This document shows positions 1 to 9,343 of a stretch of DNA of 64,000 nucleotides, in pieces. The notes below the pieces were generated by a model. It did not search any database, was not told the DNA's origin, and worked only from the letters and a program-made list of their open reading frames with translations. Position 1 is the stretch's first letter; every line of letters starts with the position of its first letter. The position numbers and the translations under genes were made by a program. The stretch spans positions 744,001-808,000 of the forward strand of contig CP038110.1 of the NCBI GenBank assembly GCA_004519485.1, read 5' to 3'. Source of the stretch: Nannochloropsis oceanica (taxonomy: Eukaryota; Sar; Eustigmatophyceae; Eustigmatales; Monodopsidaceae).

Positions 1-3000
1 CGATTTGACCGAGAAGGTAGGGAAGGAGGGAGGGAGGGAGGAAGGGAGGGAGGGAGGGAGGGAGGGGGGGTCCCCGTGGCTGAGGGAATCAATCTACTGC
101 TTCTTTTTTAGTGCCCAACAGCCTAATCATTTTTGCATCCCCTTCCCTACCTCCCCCCCCCCTCTTCTTCCCATCCTCCCTCCCTCCCTCCCATTCCTCC
201 AGCTCAAGCGCGTCCTTGACCGTATTTTCCGCATCTTCGACGTGGATCACGACGGCCTCCTCAACGATAGGGAGCTCGACGCCCTCCAACAGCATTGCTT
301 TAAATCCCACCTGCAGGTAGTCCCTCCCTCCCTCCCTCCCTCCCTCCCTCCCTCCCTCCCTCCAGGCCCAAACTGCGCGCTCACCCTATTTCTGCCTCTT
401 TCCCTCCCTCCCTCCCTCCCTCCCTCCCTCCCTCCCTCCCTCCCTCCCTCCCTCCTTCCCTAGGAGGAGGACCTGAAGGGCGTGAAAAAGATGGTTCAAA
501 AAGGATGCTCGGAAGGTGTTCGGGCCGATGCTCTCACCCTCAATGGCTTGTATGAAGTCATTAGACTCTTCCTCAACGACATGCAGGTATGCCCTTCCCT
601 CCCTCCCTCCCTCCCTCCCTCCCTCCCTCCCTCCCTTCCTCCCTCCCTCCCTCCCTCCCTCCCTCCCTCCCTCCCTCCCTTCCTTCCTTCCTTCTCCCCC
701 TCCACTGCACCAGTCAAACTCCCCCTCCCCTCCCCTCCCTCCCTCCCTCCCTCCCTCCCTCCTCTTCAGGTGGACATGCCCTGGACGCTCTTACGGAGTC
801 TCGGCTACGACGACGACCTGGAATTCGAGGTCGGGAGGGAGGGAGGTCGGGAGGGAGGGAGGGAGGGAAGGAGCCACAAGGGAGGAAGAGAGCGAGGGAG
901 AGAGGGAGAGATAACCACATGGCATACAAGTCACCTTTGCCGTTCTTCCCTTTCCTCCCTCCCTCCCTCCCTCGCTCCCTCCCTCCCTCCCTTCCTCTAG
1001 AGCAATCTTCCAGATTTAGAAGCCTGTGTTATGGGGGGTCCGGAAGACGCCTACCAGCTGGCCCCGGCCGGTGAGGAGGGAGGGAGGGAGGGAGGGAGGG
1101 AGGGAGGGAGGACCACCAAAGCGTAATGTAGGAGGCATATATTTTCTTGTAGAGGCATATATTATCTAATGGAGGCATATTTTATATTATGGGGGCATAT
1201 ATTATCTGATAGGGGCATATATTATCTGATAGGGGCATGTATTATCTTATAGCGGAATTCATTCTCTCACGGAGGCACTCATTCATTAAACCCTCCGGCC
1301 TCCTGCCCTCCCCCCACTAGGCCTGCGGAAGGTCCTCAGTCTCTTCCGACAATACGCAACCCGCCCGCCCTCCCTCCCTCCCTCCCTCCCTCCCTCCCTC
1401 CCTCCCTCCCACCTGACTGTGTCCGGGGTCAGGATGCGCGATGCAGTGTTCTCCGTCTTGCCCCCTCCCTTCTCCCATCACCCCCCTTGGGAGGTGCTTT
1501 CTGCAGAGGGGGAGGAGGAGGGGGGGGAGGAAAGAGGGGAGGAGAGTGAAGGGGAAAGGGAAGGGAGGGAGGGAAGGGGAGTGGAGCGGAGGGAGGGAGG
1601 GAGGGAGGGAGGGAAAGGGCGTGACGGGGAGGCGGAAGGGATAGTGATTCGGCCGGTGCTTGTGGTGGGCGAGGACGGTACGCCCTCCCTCCTTCCTTCC
1701 CTCCCTCCCTCCCTCCCTCCCTCCCTTCCTCTCCACGTATACCCTCCTCCTTCCCTTGAACTCCCTTCCTTCCTTCCTCCTCACTTCCCTCCCTCCCTCC
1801 CTCCCGTCCAGGCCTCGACCGTGCGTGCTGGGTGTCGGCGTGGCAGCTGACGGCCTCCCTCGCGCCCCTCCTCGTCCTTCGTTACCTCCTCTATCTCGGC
1901 ATTCACCCGGCGATACACAAGACTCCGCTAGAGGCAAGTGGGAGGGGGGGACGGGAGGGAGGGGAAAAAGGGAGGATGGACGGGGTGGGATGGAAGGAGG
2001 GAGGGTCGGGAGGGACAGAAAGGAAGAGAAGATAGATTGAACGAGAGAGGAGGGGAGGGAGGGGGAGGGATGGAAGGAGGGAGGGACGAGAGGAAAAATA
2101 CATTGAATGTGAGAGGAGGCGAGGGAGGGGGAGGGATGGAAGGAGGGAGGGAGGGACGGTCCAGGGCCTGATGGCCATCTGCCCCTATTTCCCATGTCGT
2201 GTAATACAAATGATTACATAATTACCACAGGACGTATCACGTTATCAATTACTTAAACCAATACCTTTGGAGGTATAACGTTATTAACAAGGCACATCAA
2301 TACCACAGGAGTTGATCCAGTGCACACCTCGGTGGACTACGGCCCGGAGGAAGAAGAAAAAAGACACCAAAACACGAGGGAGAAGCTCCGCCTCCTCCTC
2401 CTCCTCCTTCGTCTCGCGGACGGTCCTCCATGCCATGCTTTTCTCCCTCCCTCCCTCCCTCCCTCCCTCCCTCCCTCCCTCCCTCCTCCCCTCCCTCCTC
2501 TCCCTCCCTTCCCTCCCTCCTCCTCCCTCGGCCTACGCACGGGCAGGGGCCTGCATCCTTCCTCTCCATGGGAAGGAAGGGGAGGAGGGGGAGGAGGGGG
2601 AGGAGGAGGGGGGGGAGGAGGACGAGGAGTATGTGTTAGTGTTGACTGAAATTCCCTCCGAGCAGCGAGAGCAGGGAGCCAAGGTAAGGCATCTGCCCTC
2701 CCTCCCTCCCTCCCTCCCTCCCTCCCTCCCTCCCTCCCTCCCGCCCGCCCTCCCTTCCTCAGGCGTCATCTAAGCAGCGTGCGGGTGGTCGCACACGGTG
2801 GCCTTCTAATTCACATTCTCTCTCCCACTTTCCCTCCCTCCCTCCCTCCCTCCTTCCCTCCCTCCCTCTTTCTCATCCATCGCAGGCAAGCCAAGCCGCA
2901 GACCTCGTCCTTCTTCCCTACCTCCCTTCCTCTCCTTCCTCCGTCGAGGCCGCCCTTGACCTCTACCGGCGTTGCCCCGACCGGCTCCATCGCGTCTTCC

Positions 3001-3398
3001 TCGAGGTCCTGGACGAGGACGAGGAAGGGGGGGAGGAAGGATGTACAGTGGAGGGTATTCGGCAGGTGTTGCTGCTGCAGGGGCAAGGGCAACCACCAGC
3101 GTCGTGGCTGGCCCTCAACCCCTCCCTCCCTCCCTCCCTCAAGACGGCGCTACGGCGGGTGGGGAAAGTAGGAAAGGTGGTGACAGGGGGAGGGAAAGGA
3201 GGGAGGGGAGGAGGGGAAAGAGGACGAGGGCGAGGGAGCAAAGGGGGTTGGAAGAAAGGAGGGAGGGAGGGAGGGAGGGAGGGAGGGGCATGGCTGAGCG
3301 TGGGAGGGGTGGAGGTAGGGGTAGGGACAGTGCTTGGAGTAGCTGCGGTGATGGGATTGTTTGTTTTTGTGCTAAAGAAGCAGCCGAAGACAAGGTGA
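1..3398 (+). CDS. MIRO: Mitochondrial Rho GTPase (Miro), 3' part, multi-exon
   Basis: Miro is a tail-anchored outer mitochondrial membrane GTPase with two EF-hands that links mitochondria to transport and ER contacts. The first GTPase domain lies outside the window. Readable exons: 1-16; 203-316, an EF-hand (DVDHDGLLNDREL); 464-586; 770-829 (WTLLRSLGYDDDLEFE, matching Miro's WTVLRRFGYDDDLDL); about 1012-1070; about 1321-1360; about 1813-1934 (WVSAWQLTASLAPLLVLRYL, the second EF-hand/ELM segment); about 2311-2440; about 2620-2682; and 2886 to the end. The last exon includes ADLVLLPYLPSSPSVEAALD, matching Miro's DVVCLVYDVSNP segment of GTPase 2, and ends in a hydrophobic anchor (VGTVLGVAAVMGLFVFVLKK), as the family does. 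GTPase 2 is diverged: I see no GxxxxGK[ST] P-loop. Exon limits between 1010 and 2900 are approximate, because (CCCT)n arrays read as open frame there. Confidence 0.85.
1128..1285. repeat. AT-rich minisatellite in a Miro intron, unit about 22 bp
   Basis: About seven diverged head-to-tail copies of a unit like GGGGCATATATTATCTGATA lie between a GGGA array and the next acceptor. The copies decay towards the 3' side (GAATTC-ATTCTCTCAC, GGCACTCATTC). This is the only AT-rich block in the gene and is unlike the surrounding G/C arrays. Confidence 0.7.
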
Positions 3399-4109
3399 GG
3401 ACTGGAGGGAGGGAGGCTGGGAGGGAGGGAGGGATTGGAGCATGGATGCGCTACTTTTGGTGCTCAGGAGGCAGGAGAAGACGATGGGAGGGACTAGGGA
3501 GGGAGGGAGGGAGGGAGGGAGGGAGGGAGGGAGGGAGGGAGGGAGGGAGGGAGGGTTGTCGATAGATACACATGATATGCACAGGAGATTCAGTTATGTA
3601 GAGAGGAGGGGGCAGCCGGACCGAGGGAATTCGAAGGGGAGGAAGAGGAAAAAGATCTAGAAGAAAAAGAAGGGGAGGATGCGAAAGAACAACAGCGGAC
3701 AAGAAAAAGAAGGAAGAAATGACGCGGCAGCAGCCTCTGCAGCAGCAGCGGAAGTAGAGACGAAGGAGTGACGTGTGCCCTCTTTCTCTTCTTCTTCTTC
3801 CTCTTTCTGCTCCTCTTTTTTTCCCTCTCTCCCTCGCTCTCGTTCCCTTTTATTCTTTCTGCGAGAGTGCTAGGGTTTCCGTGGCTTATGTATGTTCCTA
3901 TCTCTGTAAAAATGTTTCTTTGTACTTTATTTACGTTGGGGACAGAAATCGCGCGAAAAGGACGAAGTAGAAACATACCATTGCAAAGGCCCTTCCCTCC
4001 TTCCCTCCCTCCCTCCCTCCTCTCGCCCTCCCTCCCGCCCTCCCTCCCTATTGTCCAAGTGGCGGACGACGAAGGCGGGAGGGAGGGAGGGGGCAGGGCA
4101 TGCATCCTC
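3399..4109. other. Convergent intergenic spacer, Miro / RCC1-BTB
   Basis: No supported gene. It holds a (GGGA)n array at about 3487-3555, A-rich then T/C-rich sequence that probably contains the Miro 3' UTR, and CCCT arrays at about 3990-4050 near the 3' end of the minus-strand gene. A donor-like AG|GTGAGG overlaps the Miro stop at 3396, so a short further exon here is possible. Confidence 0.4.
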
Positions 4110-7100
4110 CTATCTGCTCTGAAGCACTTCTAAGATGAGCTCGCGGGAGAGGGATGCGAATCCCTCGGTTCTGGTGGCCTCGTCGAAATGGCGAACAATG
4201 AAGGCAGTGCAAACGTCCTTGAGGGCTATGGCGCTGAGGGAGGTAGGGAGGGAGGGAAGGGAGGGAGGGAGGGTGAGCAAGGGCACTCTGCCCCACGTCT
4301 CTCAAGGAGGGAGGGAGGGAGGGAGGGAGGGAGGGAGGGAGGGCCCGTACTTCAAGTCGTCTGCGGTCTGCAGCGTGGAGGCGGCATTGTCGATCGACAG
4401 CTTCTTTTGCAGGACCTCTTCACAATAGTGTTTCAGACGCTCGACACCATAGAGGTCCGCCGCGATGAAGAGCTCGATGGCCTTGAGGGAGGGAGGGATG
4501 GAGGAGTGTGAATCGCTGGGTGGCGACTCACAGAGCGCGGTACGTCCCGGGCAACGAACGGAGGGGGTAAGGGAAGGAGGAAGGGAGGGAGGGAGGGCGC
4601 ACGTACCGTCTCCGGGCGCATGTTTTCAAGAGGGACAAGATCTGTGTACAGATATTCGAGGAGGAGGAGAAAAATGGCGGGGCTAGTGCCAGGAATGACC
4701 ACCTCGCCCTCCCAGCACTCCCGCATGCCGCTGGTGAACATAGCGCTGAGGGAGCAGGGGAGGGGGAGGGAGGGAGGACGAGGGAGTGAGGGGGAGGGAG
4801 GGAGGGAGGGAGGGAGGACGAGGGCGACAAGAAGGTACACATGTGGAGGTGTGTGCGTGTGGTTGCCGTCAGTAAGCTCTTCGTTTGGCATGTCATCGGC
4901 CCTCCCACCCCCTCCCTCCCTCCCTCCCTCCCTCCCTCCCTCCCTCCACCTCCCTTCCTGGCCCCTCCCTCCCCCTTCCGAGGAAGGAAAAAACAAGGAG
5001 GGCGGGCGAGGAAGGAAGGAAGGAAGGAAGGAAGGGAGGGAGGGAGGGAGGGAAGGGGCTTAGCGGGAGGTAGCCTTATACTCGGCCTTTTGTTACAATT
5101 CCTCATACGGCTTTCACGACACCCACAGGGATGGAAAGAGGGAGGGAGGAAGAGGGAAGGAGGGAGGGAGGGAGGGAGGGAGGGAGGGAGGGAGGGAAGG
5201 ATATAGGCACCACCACACCCATAGGGAGGGAGGAAGGGGGGGAGTAGGAATAAAATCTTCATGTTGGACATCACGGAGGGTTAACAAACACGTATACACA
5301 TACCCTCCCGCCCTCCCTCCCTCCCTTCCTCCCTCCCTCCCTCCCTCCCTCCCTCCCTCCCTCCCTCCCTCCCTCCCCACCGAAAGTGCTTGCAGCGCAC
5401 GGCAAGGATAGCACGGTGGGCGTGGATCCGCTGGCCGTCGACCAAAAAGGTCACATCTGCAAAGTCGGCATTATCGATGAGGCGTCTGAAGGAGCGAGGG
5501 AGGGAGGGAGGGAGGGAGGGAGGGAAGGTTAGCAAATTTCGACCTACAGAGCCCAATAATCGACATCTCTCCCTTCCTCCCTCCCTCCCTCCCTCCCTCC
5601 TTCCTCACCTCAGGTCCTTCAAGTAGTCGAGTGAGAGGAGGGCTTGCTCCCCGTCAGGCTGGCACAGAGCGACCGTGTGCTCGTTGTAGGAGGCCACCTG
5701 CCAAGGAGAGGGAGGTTGGGAGGGCGGGAGGGCGGGGGGGAGGGAGGGTGCGTGAGAAAAATGAAAGGTCGTTGGAGGGCTCTTATTCATCACTATATAC
5801 TACTACTACCACTACTACTACTACGACTACTACTACTACGACTATTGCTGTTGTTGCTGCTACTACTACTACTACTGCTACTGCTCCTCCTCCTCCTCCT
5901 CCTCCTCCTCCTACTGCTACTACTACCACTGCTGCTGCACCCATAACAGCTATAACCACTGCTGTTCCTCTCCCCCCCCCTCCCTCCTCCTCCTGCTGCT
6001 GCTCACCTGGGCGACCTTAACATGGGCCAGGGGGTCCACAAGGCGTGGCGTGGTGGCCTTGCTACTGTCCCCGTGTCCCTAAAGAGAGAGAGAAAGGAGG
6101 GGGGAGGGGGTAGGGAAAGGAGGAGAAAAAGAAGGAGGAGAGTGAGGAAATAGAAGGAGGAGTGGAAGGGGAAGAAGGGGAGGGGAGGGAGGAGTAGAGT
6201 AGTGAAGATAAGAGGACGAGGAAGAACAAGGTGAAAAGGAAGGAGAAGGAAAGGGGAGGAGGAGGAGGAGGAGGAAGAGGAGGAGAGTGAAGAAGAGAAG
6301 GAAGGTACGGTATTGTCACCCTCCCTACTCTTCACCCTCACCACACTGCCCTCCCTCCCTCCCTCCCTCCCTCCCTCCCTCCTTCCCTCCCTCCCTTCCT
6401 CCCTACCAGCTTGCCGTGGTCGCCGTTGCCCTCCCTCCCTCCCTCCCTCCCTCCCTCCCTCCCTCCCTCCCATCCTCCCTTCCTCCCTACCAGCTTGCCG
6501 TGGTCGCCGTTGCCCTCCCTCCCTCCCTCCCTCCCTCCCTCCCTCCCTCCCTCCCTCCCTCCCTTCCTCCCTACCAGCTTGCCGTGGTCGCCGTTGCCCT
6601 CCCTCCCTCCCTCCCTCCCTCCCTCCCTCCCTCCCTCCCTCCCTCCCTTCCTCCCTACCAGCTTGCCGTGGTCGCCGTTGCCAAAGGTGTAGACCTTCCC
6701 GTCCATCGTCAAGGCCACCGTGTGCGACCACCCGCATGTTGCTTGGATGATGCCTGAGGAAGGAAGGGAGGGTGGGAGGGAGGGCGGGGATGAGGGGGGT
6801 AAGCGTTTGTGGCCTGCATGGTGATTGAAAGAGGAAGGGAGAGAGAGAGGGAGGGAGGGAGGGAGGGCAGACGGAAGATAAGCACATGTTGCTCGGATGA
6901 TGTCCGAGAAAGGGAAGGAGGGAGGGGTGGGTGGGATAAGTACGCAATCCTCCCTCCCTCCCTCCCTCCCATCCTCCCTTCCACCCTTCCTCCCTTCCTC
7001 ACTTTTCCCCTCCAGCGCCTTGACCACACACGGGCTCATTCGATTTGTTTTATCGCCATGGCCGAGCTGTCCATGCTCGCCCCCTCCGAAGGTAAGTACG

Positions 7101-9135
7101 TCCCCCTCCTCCGTCACACAGGCCGAGTGGAAGCCGCCGCAAGCCACCTAGAGGGGAGGGAGGGGGGGAGGGAGGGAGGGAGGGGGAGAGGGAGGGAGGG
7201 AAGAGGGACAGGGCGAATGAGTAAACTGTCAGTACTTTCTTCGTTTCTCCCTACCTCCCTCCCTCCCTCCCTTCCTACCTACCTGCTTGATTCTCATGCC
7301 TTGCACTGCTTCAACGCACCGTGGCGTCATCACATTCTTCTCATTTGAGTGTCCAAGCCGGCCAAATTTACCTTCCCTGAGAAGGAGGGAAGGAGGGAGG
7401 GCGGGATGGTGGGTCAGGGGGAGAGCGGGAGGGAAGAATGAAGGAGGGAGGGAGCAAGAGAATGATGAGGAGGGAAGGAAGGAGGGGTGAGGAGGAGGGA
7501 AGGTGGGAGGGTCATGACTCACCCCCACGTCCAAAGCATCCCCCCGTCGGATATGGCCTGTGGGTTGGCAGGACGGCTTCCGATTAGCAAGGAGAGAGAG
7601 ATAGTGGCTGGTCTGAAGGCTTCCGATTAACAGGGAGAGAGAGATAGTGGCTGGTCTGTGCTAGATCCAAGCATCATTTCTTCCGTCCTCCCCTCCGTCC
7701 TCCGCTCCCTCGCTCCCTCCCGCCCGCCCTCCCTCCCTCCCCCTCCTTCGCACCGCGGTGTGGAAGCCACAGGCCGAGACCTGCCTCATCTTGATGCCCT
7801 TGAGAGCACTCAGCTCCCTAGGGATGTACTGATGCTCCGCCATCTCCCCTATGCCACACACGCCATTCTCCCGGTCGCCTGCATGGAGGGAGGGAGGGAA
7901 GGAGGAAGGTCGGTCGGGCTCGTCGTCTGGTTCCGATCGGAGAGGGGGAATTAAGAGATCCAAGGCCCGGACAAGGACCCAAAACGAGGAAGGGGGGGAG
8001 GGAGGGAGGCAAAAAGGGAGGGAGGGAGAGAAGGAGGGGAGTCCATCTACACGTACCCCAGCAGTACACCTCTCCCCCACTCAGCAGGGCGGCCGTATGC
8101 CGACTCCCACAGGCGATCTGCTCCACCTCCTTCCCGATCAAGGCCTCGACTCGACATGGCGCAGGGTGCCCTAATTCGTTGCCATGCCCCAATTTGCCGT
8201 ACATGCCACCACCCCATGTCCAGAGCACACCCGAGTCGGAGATGGCCGCCTGGGGAGGGAGGGAGGGAGGGAGGGTTGAAGATAACAGGAAAACGCCACG
8301 AGGGAGGGAGGGAGGGAGGGAGGGAGGGAGAGAGGGAGGGGTGGATAGAGGGAGGGTTGAATGTCTATTGACCACTCTCCTCTCTCTCCTCCTCCTTGCT
8401 GAATGATGTACCGTGTGGTAGGAGCCGCATGTGACTTGTTTGATGCTCTTCCCGCTCAGGGCCGTCACAAGGTGAGGTACATACTTCCAGTGATTGTCTG
8501 CATGGCCCTGTGGGAGGGGCATGAGGGTGAGTGAGGAAGGGAGGAGGAGGAGGAGGAGGAGGAGGATGCATCGCAAATGAGACATTACAGTCAAAGATTA
8601 CATTATCGGCGGCCATGGCCTCCATGTACCTCCTTCGCTCCTTTTTTCCTTCCCTCCCTCCCTTGCTCACCAGGCGGCCGTCATCCCCCCGCCCCCATGA
8701 CCAAACGTCCTTGTCCTCCGTCAACACCACTGTATGGCCTATATGTGCGCGCAAACCCGTGATGAAATGAAATAAATCAACGAGACGTGAGTTCAAAACA
8801 TCCAGAGGCATAACGAGCCATTTCCTTCCCTCTCTCCCTCCACGCTCCGTACCCGAGCCGCAGGCGATCTGAACCACAGTCTGATGCTTAAGGCCCTCCA
8901 CCGGCGTGGGCAGCTCCTGGTCGTGCGTGCTTCCATTACCGCATTGCCCGTCCTCGCCTCGGCCCCACGAGTAAAGCATGGCGAGGTTGCCCTGTGGGCG
9001 CGCCCTGAGAGGTGGCGGGAACAAAGGATGGGAGGGGGGGGGAGGGAGGGCAGGTATGGGGAGGATCTTGCTCGACCTGGCGGCAGGGCTAGAAAGCCTC
9101 GTCCTTGATTTTCTTGCTAACGTCATGAGACACAC
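4110..9135 (-). CDS. RCC1-repeat BTB/POZ protein (RCBTB-like), multi-exon
   Basis: This encodes a beta-propeller plus BTB protein; BTB domains of this class usually serve as Cullin-3 substrate adaptors. Seven RCC1 blades can be read in order on the minus strand (MLYSWGRGEDGQCGNG, WSWGRGDDGRL, WTWGGGMYGKLGHG, EVYCWGTGDRENGVCG, MLWTWG-EGKFGRLGHS, LTFGGGEHGQLGHG, VYTFGNGDHGKLGHG), each followed by a blade core such as VACGGFHSACVTEEG. The count of seven fits one complete propeller. The BTB domain follows (NADFADVTFLVDGQRIHAHR at about 5390-5480; AMFTSGMRECWEGEVVIPGT at about 4660-4740), then a BACK-like helix (ADLYGVERLKHYCEEVLQKK) and the end LILEVLQSR with stop at 4110-4112. The start is uncertain: a Met at 8979 opens the first blade, and an upstream Met at 9135 would need one more splice. 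At least 12 short introns carry GGGA arrays. A small exon near 7520-7560 (AISDGGMLWTWG) completes blade 5. Confidence 0.88.
5797..5935. repeat. Trinucleotide repeat (CTA/CTG/CTC)n in an RCC1-BTB intron
   Basis: An impure triplet array: CTA units interrupted by CGA and GTT, then CTC, then CTA/CTG. It is intronic in the minus-strand gene, between the exon coding VASYNEHTVALCQPDG and the one coding GHGDSSKATTPRL. Confidence 0.75.
6370..6690 (-). repeat. 84-bp tandem repeat duplicating an exon end and its 5' splice site
   Basis: Four copies of a 28-bp exonic block (CTACCAGCTTGCCGTGGTCG, then CCGTTGCC) start at 6403, 6487, 6571 and 6655, a constant 84-bp spacing, with CCCT-type filler between. 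On the coding strand each copy is the exon end for GNGDHGKL followed by donor GTAGGG and a GGGA array. The copy at 6655 is continuous with the real exon (blade 7). Because 84 is divisible by 3 and no stop occurs, use of any of the four donors keeps the reading frame. Confidence 0.9.
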
Positions 9136-9343
9136 ATAAAGGTGGCTGATGTTGCCGTTCGCGGGTGGACATTAAAAGGAGACGGGAAGCACGCAACACA
9201 AAAAAGGCGTGCGGTAAAAATCATGCGTGAGGTGTCACAGACGTGAGTTCTTGCAGCCCCATGAATTGCGGCTCATTAAAAATGTACCATGCCACGAAAT
9301 ACTCTTCTTTCAGGCGTGGCTTTCCTCTCATTGCAACCAAGCC
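8980..9343. promoter_or_regulatory. Probable shared upstream region, RCC1-BTB (-) and otubain (+)
   Basis: Divergent genes with about 365 bp or less between candidate start codons, free of GGGA arrays from about 9100 onward. The placement is inferred from gene orientation only; I recognise no defined promoter motif. Confidence 0.35.

Noticed and set aside
1-5000. Long open frames translating to [11 protein letters not shown] or [13 protein letters not shown] on both strands
   Set aside because: They are translations of (TCCC)n/(GGGA)n arrays, whose 12-bp periodicity lacks stops in every frame. They interrupt recognisable exons and are bounded by splice sites.
5797-5935. CTA/CTG triplet array as coding poly-Leu or poly-Thr
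   Set aside because: It lies between a donor and acceptor of well-recognised RCC1-BTB exons on the other strand.
6338-7147. A single 269-aa minus-strand protein with Gly-Arg-Glu repeats between RCC1 motifs
   Set aside because: The Gly-Arg-Glu part is repeated intron plus duplicated exon ends. The RCC1 blades are separate exons, although in-frame donor choice could include part of it.
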